Shown here in pieces: positions 48,183 through 56,872 of a stretch of DNA of 64,000 bases. The stretch is from positions 50,644-114,643 of the forward strand of contig JADKKC010000005.1 of assembly GCA_016720685.1 (NCBI GenBank), written 5' to 3'. Position numbers and translations under genes: made by a program. Each line of letters begins with the position of its first letter. The stretch's first letter is position 1. Origin of the DNA: Zoogloea sp. Its GTDB lineage: Bacteria > Pseudomonadota > Gammaproteobacteria > Burkholderiales > Rhodocyclaceae. Below the pieces are notes generated by a model. The model saw only the letters and a list, made by a program, of their open reading frames with translations. It was not told the origin of the DNA and did not search any database.

Positions 48183-48746
48183 ATGCCGACAAAGGTTTTT
48201 GCCCAGTTTGCCGCACCGTTTCAGGGTGCCGCGATGAACAGCCTGCTTGATCTTGGGCAGAGCCTTGCCGCCCAGGCAGAGAAAATCACCCGCCTGCAGT
48301 TCGAGGCCGGCCTTGAGTCGTCCCGCGATGCGATGGCAGTCACCCAGGCCCTGCTCGAAGTGAAGGATGCGGACGGTCTGACCAAGTGGCAGGAGACCTT
48401 CTTCCAGCCAAACATCGACCGCGCGGCAGAGAGTGCCCGCCAGCAATACGAAGTGCTGCTCGAGACCCGCGGCATCCTGGCCGAGGCGGTCAAGCAATCC
48501 ACTGCCGAGGCGACCCGCCAGATCCAGGAGAACATCGACCGTATCGCCAAAGGTGCGCCGGAAAGTTTTGCGCCGGTGTTCGATGCGATTCGCAAGAGTC
48601 TCGAGACCCAGGTCGCGACGATGGAAACCATGGGCAAGTTCACTGATCAATTTGGCGAAATTGCCGATGCAAATCTGTCGGCCATCAAGAATGTTGTCCA
48701 GCCGGTTGCAAAAGCCGCCGGCGCATCCCGCCGCAAGACCGCCTGA
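48183..48746 (+). CDS. phaP: Phasin family protein
   Basis: Coats polyhydroxyalkanoate granules. The 187-residue protein is almost fully helical, with the phasin block MNSLLDLGQSLAAQAEKITR and LQFEAGLESSRDAMAVTQAL, a central coiled coil (NIDRAAESARQQYEVLLETR) and a basic C-terminus. ATG 48183 follows GAGGAAGATTT. The PHA synthase operon lies about 8 kb downstream. Confidence 0.88.
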   Translation: MPTKVFAQFAAPFQGAAMNSLLDLGQSLAAQAEKITRLQFEAGLESSRDAMAVTQALLEVKDADGLTKWQETFFQPNIDRAAESARQQYEVLLETRGILAEAVKQSTAEATRQIQENIDRIAKGAPESFAPVFDAIRKSLETQVATMETMGKFTDQFGEIADANLSAIKNVVQPVAKAAGASRRKTA

Positions 48747-48770
48747 TCGGAGTTTTGTTTCAAGGGTTGG

Positions 48771-48801
48771 GGCCGCTTCCGAAAGGTAACGGCCTTTTTT
48801 T
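48771..48801 (+). terminator. Phasin gene terminator
   Basis: GGCCG (48771-48775) and CGGCC (48790-48794) form a short stem over a 14-base loop with internal CCGAAAGG pairing, followed by seven T. Confidence 0.7.
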
Positions 48802-48861
48802 GCGCCTGCGCAAAGCGGGTGGCAGGACCGCTTCTGGCGACTCCTGCTAACATCGCCGCCC

Positions 48862-49695
48862 ATGCCGGAAGATCAAGACGATTTGCATGCCCGCGCCTGG
48901 CGGGCGCTGATGAGCCCCGTGCCGGCTGACAAGGCCGCATTCACCGGGAGGCTCTTCGATGACTGGGGCGCCGGGCGGCTCGTCGTGCCGGATGCGAGCC
49001 CGTGTCCGGTGCTGGCGGTGGATGATCCGGGACGACCGGAGCGCCCCGAACTGATCGCCCATACCGCCGTGGTGCGCCGCAAGCCGGTATCGCCGGAGGG
49101 GCGTGCGGCGTTGTTGCATGCCATCGCTCATATCGAGTTCAACGCGATCAATCTGGCCCTCGACTGTGTCTATCGCTTTCGCGGCCTGCCGGCTGAGTTT
49201 TATGCCGACTGGTTGCGGGTGGCGGCGGAGGAGGCCTATCACTTCGGACTGTTGAGCGAGCGGCTCGATGCCTCCGGGTTTGCCTATGGCGATTTTCCGG
49301 CCCACCGGGGTTTGTGGGATATGGCGGTCAAAACGGCCGCCGATCCGCTCGCGCGCATGGCGTTGGTGCCGCGGGTTCTGGAGGCCCGGGGGCTCGATGC
49401 CACGCCGCCCATCATTGCCAGTCTGCGCCGGGTCGGCGACGAGGCGACGATTGCCGTGCTGGACATCATCCTGCGCGACGAAATCGGCCACGTGGCCTTG
49501 GGCGACCGCTGGTTTCGCCATTTCTGCGCCGGCCGCGGACTGGAGCCGGAGGCGACTTACCTTGCGCTGATGGCCGAGTTTGATGCGCCCTGGCCGCCCA
49601 AGCCTCTTAACGTGGAGGCCCGCCTTCAGGCGGGATTCAGTGCGAGTGAGATCGCCCGGCTTGAGGGCGTTAAGCCCCAAAAGGGTTCTGAGTGA
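48862..49695 (+). CDS. DUF455 ferritin-like protein
   Basis: A 277-residue cytoplasmic protein with ferritin-like metal ligands: LLHAIAHIEFNAINLALDCV (E/H), VAAEEAYHFGLLSERL (EExxH) and DIILRDEIGHVALGDRWF (ExxH). DUF455 members are related to tRNA-modifying MiaE-like di-iron enzymes, but no activity is proven. ATG 48862 is the start. A terminator follows just after the stop. Confidence 0.88.
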   Translation: MPEDQDDLHARAWRALMSPVPADKAAFTGRLFDDWGAGRLVVPDASPCPVLAVDDPGRPERPELIAHTAVVRRKPVSPEGRAALLHAIAHIEFNAINLALDCVYRFRGLPAEFYADWLRVAAEEAYHFGLLSERLDASGFAYGDFPAHRGLWDMAVKTAADPLARMALVPRVLEARGLDATPPIIASLRRVGDEATIAVLDIILRDEIGHVALGDRWFRHFCAGRGLEPEATYLALMAEFDAPWPPKPLNVEARLQAGFSASEIARLEGVKPQKGSE

Positions 49696-49698
49696 ACG

Positions 49699-49728
49699 AA
49701 AAAAGGGTGGTCGAAACCACTCTTTTTT
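49699..49728. terminator. Bidirectional terminator between DUF455 and cytochrome c4 genes
   Basis: AAAAAAGGGTGG and CCACTCTTTTTT pair around TCGAAA, with A and T tracts on both sides. It serves the convergent DUF455 and cytochrome c4 genes. Confidence 0.85.
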
Positions 49729-49764
49729 ATGACAGCCCGGCGCGCTTGCGCGCCCTGACTCCGT

Positions 49765-50400
49765 TCAGCGCAAGCCGGCAGCGAAGTCGGCGACAGCCTT
49801 GATTTCCGGATCGGTCATCTTGAGAGCGATGGTGCGCATCATCTTGGCCGGGTCGTTGGCGCGCTCACCGGCGCGGAAAGCCTTCAGCTGGGCTTCGGTG
49901 TAGTCGGCGAACTGGCCCGACAGACGCGGATACTGTGCCGGCAGACCGGCGCCAGCGGGGCCGTGACAGGCGGCGCAGGCGGGAATGCCGCGCTTGATGT
50001 CGCCGGCGCGCCAAAGTTTCTGGCCGAGTTCGATGGAGGCCTTGCTCTTGGCGGATTCGGGCTTGAGCTGCTGGCCGGCGAAGTAGGTGGAGAGACCCTT
50101 CATGTCATCTTCGGAGAGGGCTGCAACCATGCCACCCATGATGGGGTTGGCGCGCTCGGCCGGCTTGCCGCCTTCGCTCTTGAAGTTTCTCAGTTGCTTG
50201 TCGAGATATTCCGCATGCTGGCCGGCGAGTTTCGGATTGGCCGGAATCTGGCTGTTGCCGTCAGTGCCGTGACACGCACCGCAAACCTGTTCTGCAGTCT
50301 GTTTTGCCTTGGCCAGGTTGGGCTGGGCCGCCGCCTTGTCTTGAGCCTGAACCGCAGCGGTGACCAGAAGCAGCGAAAGCAGAAGGGAATGCTTGATCAT
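49765..50400 (-). CDS. Di-heme cytochrome c4
   Basis: A 211-residue periplasmic electron carrier. The signal peptide (IKHSLLLSLLLVTAAVQAQ) ends near residue 20. Two CxxCH heme sites are present: VCGACHGTDGN (about residue 40) and ACAACHGPAGAG (about 140). Each is followed by a Met ligand in MGGMVAALS and MMRTIALKM. Repeated halves are typical of c4. ATG 50400 is preceded by GAGGACATC. It is divergent from engB. Confidence 0.92.
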   Translation of the reverse strand: MIKHSLLLSLLLVTAAVQAQDKAAAQPNLAKAKQTAEQVCGACHGTDGNSQIPANPKLAGQHAEYLDKQLRNFKSEGGKPAERANPIMGGMVAALSEDDMKGLSTYFAGQQLKPESAKSKASIELGQKLWRAGDIKRGIPACAACHGPAGAGLPAQYPRLSGQFADYTEAQLKAFRAGERANDPAKMMRTIALKMTDPEIKAVADFAAGLR

Positions 50401-50524
50401 GATGTCCTCGGAAGCCAAGAATGGAAGATGTCTCAAACCTGCTATTCTATAGCAATTCCAGTTCTTTGCGCGAAGCGCCGACAGATGTCGTGCGCTCAGG
50501 CGTCTCTCCCCCCGGCTTCTCCCC

Positions 50525-51154
50525 ATGTCCCTTTTCCGCAACGCCCAGTTTGAAATTTCCATTGCCAAGCCCAGCGGCCTGCCGCCGCCCAACGGGCCGG
50601 AGGTTGCCTTTGCGGGCCGCTCCAACGCAGGCAAGTCGAGCGCCATCAACACCATCTGCGATCACGTTCGCCTCGCCTTCGTGTCGAAGACGCCCGGACG
50701 CACCCAGTTGATCAACTTTTTCCGCCTGCGTAACGGCGCCGTACTGGTAGATCTGCCCGGGTATGGATACGCCGAGGTGCCGGAAGCCGTTCGCATGCAG
50801 TGGCAGCGGCTGCTGGAAGATTATCTGACCAAGCGGCCGAACCTGGTCGGTCTGGTTCTGATCATGGACTCCCGTCATCCGCTGAAAGAGCGGGACCGGG
50901 TGATGATCGGCTGGTTTGCTCCCAGCGGTCGACCCATTCACGTGTTGCTGACCAAGAGCGACAAGCTGACCCGCACCGAGCAGGCGACGACCCTCGCGGC
51001 GGTGCGCAAGGAGCTTGAGCCTCTCGGTGAGCAGGTTACGGTGCAGCTGTTCTCGAGCCTCAAGAAGACCGGGGTCGAGGATGTCGAGCGGGTGGTCGGA
51101 TCCTGGCTGTCGAGTCCGGAAGTCGAAGCTCCGAATGAGCCGACCGTGAAATGA
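50525..51154 (+). CDS. engB: Ribosome biogenesis GTPase YsxC/EngB
   Basis: Essential GTPase for 50S assembly. The 209-residue protein has G1 [13 protein letters not shown]2 [12 protein letters not shown]3 [11 protein letters not shown]4 TKSDKLTR and G5 FSSLKKTG. The N-terminal [19 protein letters not shown] is typical. ATG 50525 is the start. It is divergent from cytochrome c4 across a 124-base region, a common betaproteobacterial arrangement. Confidence 0.96.
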   Translation: MSLFRNAQFEISIAKPSGLPPPNGPEVAFAGRSNAGKSSAINTICDHVRLAFVSKTPGRTQLINFFRLRNGAVLVDLPGYGYAEVPEAVRMQWQRLLEDYLTKRPNLVGLVLIMDSRHPLKERDRVMIGWFAPSGRPIHVLLTKSDKLTRTEQATTLAAVRKELEPLGEQVTVQLFSSLKKTGVEDVERVVGSWLSSPEVEAPNEPTVK

Positions 51155-51251
51155 CACCGGGTTCTCCGGCGCCAGCCGTGCTAAAAAGTACCCTTTGGCA
51201 CGGTGCGCGCTGCGTCGTATCGTTTTTCTGATCTCCGTCTTCGATCCGCCC

Positions 51252-52691
51252 ATGGAACTCCAACCTGTAATCCTCTCCGGTGGCTCCGGCACCCGCCTGT
51301 GGCCCCTCTCCCGCGAACAGTACCCGAAACAGTTGCTGGCCCTGGTGGGCGATGAAACCATGCTGCAGGCTACCGCCGGCCGGCTTGCCGGTTTTGCAGG
51401 CCAGCTATCTGTGGCTTCCGCGCCCATTGTCGTCTGTAACGAGGAATATCGTTTCGTCACCGCGGAGCAGCTCCGTTCCAACGGACGGCCCAGCAGCAAC
51501 ATTCTGCTCGAGCCGGTAGGTCGCAACACTGCACCGGCACTTACGCTTGCGGCGCTGGCGGTGCGCGAGGCGGATCCGGTTCTGCTGGTGATGCCGGCCG
51601 ATCACGTGATCCGTGATCTTTCCGGATTCCATGCGGCCATCGATGCAGGCATTCCGGCCGCCCTCAATGGCGCCATCGTGACCTTCGGCATCGTTCCTGA
51701 TTGCGCTGAAACCGGTTACGGCTACATCCGTTTCGGGGCTGAGCAGGCCGACGGCAGCAAGGCCATTGCGGCCTTCGTCGAAAAACCGGATGCCGCCACC
51801 GCCCAGGCTTATCTCGATAGCGGTGAATACCTCTGGAACAGCGGTCTGTTCATGGTCCGGGCGAGTACCTGGCTGAAGGCCATGACGCATCTTCAGCCGG
51901 TCATGGCTCAGGCTTGCCTGGCTGCCTGGGAAGCCGGTGCGCGGGACTCCGATTTCGTGCGGGTGAGCAAGGAGGCGTTTGTCGCCTGTCCGTCGGACTC
52001 CATCGACTATGCGGTCATGGAGAAACTCGCCGCTGCCGAAGGGCTGGGTGTGGCAGGGCGTGTGGTGCCGATGTCGGCCGGCTGGTCCGATGTGGGCGCA
52101 TGGGATGCGCTGTGGCAGATCGCCGACAAGGACGGTAACGGCAATGTGGCGCGGGGTGACGTGCTCTTCGAGGATAGTCGCAACACTCTTGTGTATGCCC
52201 AGGACCGGCTGGTGGCGTGCGTCGGGCTGGATGACGCGGTGATCGTCGAAACCCCCGATGCCGTGCTGGTTGCCCGCAAGGACAAGACCCAGAACGTCAA
52301 GCAGATCGTTGCCGCACTCAAGTTGGGCAAGCGCAGTCAGGCTTCCGCCCATCGCAAGATCCACCGCCCGTGGGGTTGGTACGACTCGATCGATAGCGGT
52401 GCCCGTTTCCAGGTCAAGCGCATCGTCGTCAATCCCGGCGCCCGTCTGAGCCTGCAGATGCACCATCACCGCGCCGAGCACTGGATCGTCGTCAAGGGCA
52501 CAGCCGAAGTCACCAATGGCGACAAGGTCTTTCTGCTCGGCGAGAACGAATCAACCTACATTCCGCTGGGGCATGTGCACCGGCTGACCAATCCGGGCAA
52601 GCTGCCGCTCGAGATCATCGAGGTGCAGTCCGGGGGTTATCTCGGTGAGGACGACATCGTCCGCTTCGAGGACACCTACGGACGGGGCTGA
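51252..52691 (+). CDS. manC: Mannose-1-phosphate guanylyltransferase / mannose-6-phosphate isomerase
   Basis: Makes GDP-mannose for exopolysaccharide or LPS. The 479-residue protein starts MELQPVILSGGSGTRLWPLS, followed by REQYPKQL, the pyrophosphorylase signature. FVEKPDAATAQAYLDSGEYL and WNSGLFMVRASTWLK follow. The C-terminal cupin (residues about 350-479) is the isomerase half, with RPWGWYDSIDSGARFQVKRI, LQMHHHRAEHWIVVKGTA and IPLGHVHRLTNPGKLPLEII. ATG 51252 is chosen over an upstream in-frame start lacking conservation. Confidence 0.95.
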   Translation: MELQPVILSGGSGTRLWPLSREQYPKQLLALVGDETMLQATAGRLAGFAGQLSVASAPIVVCNEEYRFVTAEQLRSNGRPSSNILLEPVGRNTAPALTLAALAVREADPVLLVMPADHVIRDLSGFHAAIDAGIPAALNGAIVTFGIVPDCAETGYGYIRFGAEQADGSKAIAAFVEKPDAATAQAYLDSGEYLWNSGLFMVRASTWLKAMTHLQPVMAQACLAAWEAGARDSDFVRVSKEAFVACPSDSIDYAVMEKLAAAEGLGVAGRVVPMSAGWSDVGAWDALWQIADKDGNGNVARGDVLFEDSRNTLVYAQDRLVACVGLDDAVIVETPDAVLVARKDKTQNVKQIVAALKLGKRSQASAHRKIHRPWGWYDSIDSGARFQVKRIVVNPGARLSLQMHHHRAEHWIVVKGTAEVTNGDKVFLLGENESTYIPLGHVHRLTNPGKLPLEIIEVQSGGYLGEDDIVRFEDTYGRG

Positions 52692-52701
52692 GTGGAGGAG
52701 G

Positions 52702-52728
52702 GCGAGCCGGCCGTTCAGGCCGGTTCGC
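52702..52728 (+). terminator. Terminator-like hairpin after manC
   Basis: GCGAGCCGGCC and GGCCGGTTCGC form an 11-bp stem with one G-U pair and loop GTTCA, ending 37 bases after the manC stop and overlapping the 3' end of the convergent DUF2946 gene. No long U run follows. Confidence 0.45.
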
Positions 52729-53233
52729 TTATGAAGGCAAAGCGGGTGGCCACTTCCGCCCGCTGAATTCGCCCTACGGGAATTCTCCTGTCGGCCCACG
52801 CTAAGCTAAGCAGGCCGTCGGGGCTTTCCAGGTCGCCATCAAGGCCGGCGCAGAAGGCTGCGAGATCGCGATCGTCAAGCAGCGCGATACCGTGTTCCGA
52901 GCCGATCAGCAGACTGCCTTCCTCGTCCAGCCAGGCTTCGGAAAGTGTTTCCACCGAGCGCCCGGTGTGGGTTTTCAGGCGGTCCGGTGAGGCAAGATGG
53001 AGAATCGTCGGCGTGTAGTCGAGGCTGACGAAAACCTGCTGAGGGCCGTTCTGGAAATACCAGCGACCATCCGGTTCGGCCATGTAGTTTCTGCCGATGA
53101 AGGCGCGCAGGCCCGCATGAAGGATCGGCCCCTCCGGAACACGCCACTCGCCACGTCGGGAAAGGCGCAGCCAGCCGCAGCAGGAAGGTACGTTCGGCCA
53201 CTTGGCGATGGCCAGGCGAACGGATTCATCCAT
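52715..53233 (-). CDS. DUF2946 family protein
   Basis: A 172-residue cytoplasmic protein matching the DUF2946 pattern: AIAKWPNVPSCCGWLRLSRR, then FIGRNYMAEPDGRWYFQNGP and QQVFVSLDYTPTILHL, with IALLDDRDLAAFCAGL near the end. The function is unknown. It lies 19 bases after bamD in the same direction. Confidence 0.8.
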   Translation of the reverse strand: MDESVRLAIAKWPNVPSCCGWLRLSRRGEWRVPEGPILHAGLRAFIGRNYMAEPDGRWYFQNGPQQVFVSLDYTPTILHLASPDRLKTHTGRSVETLSEAWLDEEGSLLIGSEHGIALLDDRDLAAFCAGLDGDLESPDGLLSLAWADRRIPVGRIQRAEVATRFAFISEPA

Positions 53234-53251
53234 GGCGGCCAGCGCTCCGTG

Positions 53252-54052
53252 CTACCACATCTTCCACCAGGGCTGGGTCTCGTTGCCCGGAACCTTGCCG
53301 CCAAAGTAGTGGCTGTTCGGGAAATTCTGACGCATCACCCGCTCGGCGTCATTGCGCAGTTCGGGCAGTTTCAGGGCATCGTAGCTTTGCACCATCACGA
53401 ACAGGGCTTCCTCGACGGCCGGCGACTGGGGAAAATCCTTGACCGTGGTCTGAGCCCGGTTGGCTGCGGCTACATATGCGCCACGCTTGTAGTAATAGCG
53501 GGCTACATGGACCTCATGGGTTGCCAGGGCATTGACGAGATAGCGCAGGCGTAGCTGAGCATCCGGCGCGTATTTGCTGTTCGGGAAGCGCTGAACCAGT
53601 TCCTTGAAGGAATCGAAGGACTCCCGAGTGGCCTTCGGGTCACGCTCGGAAAGATCCTGATCGGCAAGGCGGCCGAGGAAACCGAGGTCTTCGTTGAAAT
53701 AGGCCAGACCCTTCAGGTAATAGGCGTAGTCCACGTTGGTGTGGTTCGGGTGCAGCTTGATGAAGCGGTTGCAGGCCGCGACCGCTGAGGCTTGTTCGCC
53801 CGACTTGTAATAGGCGTAGGCGACTTCGAGCTGGGACTGCTGGGCGTAGCGGCCATACGGGTAGCGCGCCTCCAGCTTCTCGAACATCTTGATGGAGCGG
53901 TCCCATGCACCATCGGACATGGATTCCTTCGCTTCGGCATAAAGCTTCTGGGCGCTCCAGCCAACGGTTTCGTCGATCTGATCGGGGAGGCCGCAGCCGG
54001 CAAGCAGCAGGACGCCGACAAGCGTTAAACTACGCAGGGTGAAATGCGCCAT
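53252..54052 (-). CDS. bamD: Outer membrane assembly lipoprotein BamD
   Basis: Component of the BAM complex that inserts beta-barrel proteins. The 266-residue protein has a lipoprotein signal with lipobox LLLAGCGLPD (lipidated Cys near residue 20). TPR-like repeats follow: AKESMSDGAWDRSIKMFEKL, then YPYGRYAQQSQLEVAYAYYK and FIKLHPNHTNVDYAYYLKGL. The C-terminus is EVHVARYYYKRGAYVAAANR and the NSHYFGG region. It is divergent from rluD, their starts overlapping by 14 bases. Confidence 0.95.
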   Translation of the reverse strand: MAHFTLRSLTLVGVLLLAGCGLPDQIDETVGWSAQKLYAEAKESMSDGAWDRSIKMFEKLEARYPYGRYAQQSQLEVAYAYYKSGEQASAVAACNRFIKLHPNHTNVDYAYYLKGLAYFNEDLGFLGRLADQDLSERDPKATRESFDSFKELVQRFPNSKYAPDAQLRLRYLVNALATHEVHVARYYYKRGAYVAAANRAQTTVKDFPQSPAVEEALFVMVQSYDALKLPELRNDAERVMRQNFPNSHYFGGKVPGNETQPWWKMW

Positions 54053-55040
54053 TGAAAACTCTTTGGAAGAAGACTGGCTCGATTATAGCCCAGCAGTTCC
54101 GTCCTCTTCCCTTTCCCCGTCGCCTCTACGTGAGACGATTCCCGATAACTGTGCCGGCCTGCGGGTTGATCAGGCACTTGCTCGGCTGTTTCCAGAACAT
54201 TCCCGAAGTCGCCTGCAGTCCTGGCTGAAGTCAGGGCGCATCCGTGTGGGCGGAGCCTCGCCGGATTCCAAGACCAAGGTTTGGGGTGGCGAATCCGTTT
54301 TCGTCAGCCCCGAGCCGTCGGACACGATGCTGGCCGAGCAGGCCGAAGACATTCCGCTGCAGATCGTTTACGAGGACGACACGCTGCTCGTCATCGACAA
54401 GCCGGTCGGGCTCGTGGTGCATCCAGGCAGCGGAAACTGGTCCGGCACCCTGCTCAATGCGTTGCTGCACTACGCTTCCGGCTTTCGCGAGCTGCCTCGG
54501 GGAGGCATCGTTCATCGCCTCGACAAGGACACCAGCGGTTTGCTGGTGGTTGCCAAAACCCTCGAGGCGCAGACTGATCTCGTGCGCCAGCTCCAGGCGC
54601 GCAGCGTCAAGCGCAATTATTTTGCGCTGGTGCATGGAGATCCTGCGGCAAGTGGCGAAGTGAATGCGCCCATCGGCCGTCATCCGGTGACGCGCACCAA
54701 GATGGCTGTCGTGCCGGGTGGGCGCGAGGCTCTGACCCGATACCGGATGGCGGAACGCTTTGCCCGTGCAACGCTCGTTGAATGCGAGCTCGAAACCGGG
54801 CGCACCCACCAGATCCGCGTTCACATGGCGCATATCGGTCACCCGCTGGTCGGCGATGCCACCTACGGCAAGCCGCGCAGTTCCGATCCGCGGCTCGACG
54901 CTTTTCCGCGTCAGGCGCTGCATGCCTGGCAGCTCGGACTCATTCATCCGCGGAGCGGTGAGGCTTGTCGCTGGCAGTCGCCTTTGCCGGCCGATTTCGA
55001 AGGCTTGCTGGAAACCCTGCGCGGGAGCCTCAAGCCGTGA
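54039..55040 (+). CDS. rluD: 23S rRNA pseudouridine synthase RluD
   Basis: Makes pseudouridines 1911, 1915 and 1917 in helix 69 of 23S rRNA. The protein has an S4 domain (AGLRVDQALARLFPEHSRSR, then LQSWLKSGRIRVGG) and the catalytic block HRLDKDTSGLLVVAK with the active Asp. The KNYF-type (VKRNYFALVHG) and ETGRTHQIRVHMAHIGHPLV motifs also match. The bamD-rluD-pgeF order is conserved. The start at 54039 overlaps bamD; the exact N-terminus is unsure since the first 30 residues are not conserved. Confidence 0.94.
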   Translation: MKCAIENSLEEDWLDYSPAVPSSSLSPSPLRETIPDNCAGLRVDQALARLFPEHSRSRLQSWLKSGRIRVGGASPDSKTKVWGGESVFVSPEPSDTMLAEQAEDIPLQIVYEDDTLLVIDKPVGLVVHPGSGNWSGTLLNALLHYASGFRELPRGGIVHRLDKDTSGLLVVAKTLEAQTDLVRQLQARSVKRNYFALVHGDPAASGEVNAPIGRHPVTRTKMAVVPGGREALTRYRMAERFARATLVECELETGRTHQIRVHMAHIGHPLVGDATYGKPRSSDPRLDAFPRQALHAWQLGLIHPRSGEACRWQSPLPADFEGLLETLRGSLKP

Positions 55041-55768
55041 GTGACTCATGGATTTGCCCCGACTGGCCGGCTCCTGCACGCGTGCGGGCACTGTCCACGA
55101 CGCGCGTCGGCGGAGTCAGTGTGGCGCCCTACGACAGCCTCAATCTCGGCACTCACGTCGGCGACGATCCGGCGGCTGTCGAGATGAATCGGGCGCGCCT
55201 GCGCAGCGCTCTGCCGGGCGAGCCGGCCTGGCTCAACCAGGTTCACGGTGCTGCGGTCGTTGATGCCGCAGTCTGCACCGGTGCTCCCGATGCGGATGCC
55301 GCGGTGTCCTGTTCGCCCGGAGAGGTCTGCACCGTGATGACTGCCGATTGCCTGCCGCTGTTGCTGTGCGATCGTGCCGGCACGGTGGTTGCGGCGGTTC
55401 ACGCCGGCTGGCGTGGGCTGCAGGGAGGGGTTGTCGAGGCCGGCGTGGCGGCAATGAAGGTGGCGCCGTCCGAGATCCTGGCCTGGCTCGGGCCTGCCAT
55501 CGGGCCGCAGGCCTTCGAGGTCGGCAATGAGGTACGTGCTGCGTTCATGGCAGTCGACCGGCAGGCAGAAGCGGCGTTTCGTCCTGCCGGAATGCCTGCC
55601 AAGTGGCTGGCCGACATCTATCTGCTGGCCCGTCAGCGCTTGGCTGTATTGGGTGTTTCCGGCATCTATGGCGGCGACCGCTGCACCTTCTCGGAACCGG
55701 ATTGTTTCTTTTCCTATCGCCGTGACGGCGTGACCGGCAGGATGGCCTCTCTGATCTGGCTGGACTAA
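55037..55768 (+). CDS. pgeF: Peptidoglycan editing factor PgeF (YfiH/LACC1 family)
   Basis: A 243-residue copper/zinc oxidoreductase-fold protein that removes misincorporated peptidoglycan precursors in E. coli. It has LSTTRVGGVSVAPYDSLNLG, the metal ligands His in LNQVHGAAVVDA, Cys in MTADCLPLLLCDRAG and His in AAVHAGWRGLQ, and the C-terminal GGDRCTFSEPDCFFSYRRDG. It starts with GTG 55037, which overlaps the rluD stop (GTGA), so the two are translationally coupled. Confidence 0.93.
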   Translation: MSDSWICPDWPAPARVRALSTTRVGGVSVAPYDSLNLGTHVGDDPAAVEMNRARLRSALPGEPAWLNQVHGAAVVDAAVCTGAPDADAAVSCSPGEVCTVMTADCLPLLLCDRAGTVVAAVHAGWRGLQGGVVEAGVAAMKVAPSEILAWLGPAIGPQAFEVGNEVRAAFMAVDRQAEAAFRPAGMPAKWLADIYLLARQRLAVLGVSGIYGGDRCTFSEPDCFFSYRRDGVTGRMASLIWLD

Positions 55769-55824
55769 GCCGTGAAGGTTACGAGCGCGACTGGCGGTAT
55801 ACTGCCCGGCCGATATCTTCCTGT

Positions 55825-56604
55825 ATGACCATGACGCCCCTCGCCTGGATTGTAGTGATGAGTTTTGCCGGCGGGCTGCTCAGTGTCGTTGTGGCTTCCC
55901 TGTTTGCCTTTGCGGCGCGGCCCAACTGGGTGCCGGTGCTGATCAGCTACGCCATCGGCGCTCTGCTGGGTGCGGCATTCCTGGAAGTCCTGCCCCACGC
56001 CATCGAAGCCGCCGAAAGCCCCGAGCGGGCCGCGATGAATGTGCTGGCCGGCATCATGTTGTTCTTCGTGCTGGAAAAGCTGGTGCTCTGGCGTCACTGT
56101 CACGACGAAGGCTGTCACGGCCATGAGCACAACGGACACGATCATGGTCGCAGCGGCCTTTTGATCCTCGTCGGCGACACCTTCCACAACTTTGTCGATG
56201 GTGTGCTTATTGCTGCAGCCTTTGTCGAAAGTACGCCGCTGGGCATCGTGACCGCGCTGGCGATCATCGCCCATGAAATTCCCCAGGAAGTAGGGGATTT
56301 CCTGATCCTGATCCACTCGGGTTACAGCAAGACCAAGGCGCTGGTCTTCAATCTGCTGTCCAGCCTTGCGACGCTTGTCGGCGGCATTCTTGCCTATTTC
56401 GCGCTATCCCACATGCAGTCGCTGGTGCCGGTGTTTCTTGCGCTTGCTGCCGCGAGTATGATTTATGTCGCGGTGGCCGATCTCATTCCAGGTTTGCACA
56501 AGCGAACGGAGTTGCGGGCCACCGCTCAGCAGGTATTATTGATCGCCGCCGGCATCGCTTCCATCGTCTTTGCCCATCCTCTCGCCGAGAGGGCGATGAG
56601 CTGA
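55825..56604 (+). CDS. ZIP-family metal transporter
   Basis: A 259-residue membrane protein of about eight helices. The metal-binding histidine-rich loop HCHDEGCHGHEHNGHDHG lies near residues 91-112. The helix 4 motif DTFHNFVDGVLIAAAF and helix 5 motif AIIAHEIPQEVGDFLILI carry the ZIP metal site. It probably imports zinc or iron. ATG 55825 is the start. It follows pgeF by 56 bases. Confidence 0.93.
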   Translation: MTMTPLAWIVVMSFAGGLLSVVVASLFAFAARPNWVPVLISYAIGALLGAAFLEVLPHAIEAAESPERAAMNVLAGIMLFFVLEKLVLWRHCHDEGCHGHEHNGHDHGRSGLLILVGDTFHNFVDGVLIAAAFVESTPLGIVTALAIIAHEIPQEVGDFLILIHSGYSKTKALVFNLLSSLATLVGGILAYFALSHMQSLVPVFLALAAASMIYVAVADLIPGLHKRTELRATAQQVLLIAAGIASIVFAHPLAERAMS

Positions 56605-56766
56605 CCGGCGTCGTCGGGCCGGTGTACCAAACAGCCACAGGAAAAGGGAGAGCGGCGCAACACCATAGAACAGGAAAGTCAGTATCCCGCCAATAACGGT
56701 GGTTTCCGTCACGGTGGCCAGCAGTGCGACGTAAAGCCAGGCAATAGCAATAATATACATACGCAA
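56536..56766 (-). CDS. Small membrane protein
   Basis: A 76-residue protein with two hydrophobic segments (YIIAIAWLYVALLATVTETT and GILTFLFYGVAPLSLFLWLF), then a basic GTPARRRR stretch. Short proteins of this pattern are conserved in related betaproteobacteria as far as I recall; function unknown. It overlaps the 3' end of the ZIP gene on the other strand by about 69 bases. Confidence 0.65.
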   Translation of the reverse strand: MRMYIIAIAWLYVALLATVTETTVIGGILTFLFYGVAPLSLFLWLFGTPARRRRSAHRPLGERMGKDDGSDAGGDQ

Positions 56767-56872
56767 ATTCTACTAGGCGTTGGGCCGGCCGGGGCGGGGT
56801 ATGGTCAGTTGCACATGCAGCTGCCGCTCACCGGTTCCCGCAGACCCGGATGAAAATATAAAGGAGAGCTGG

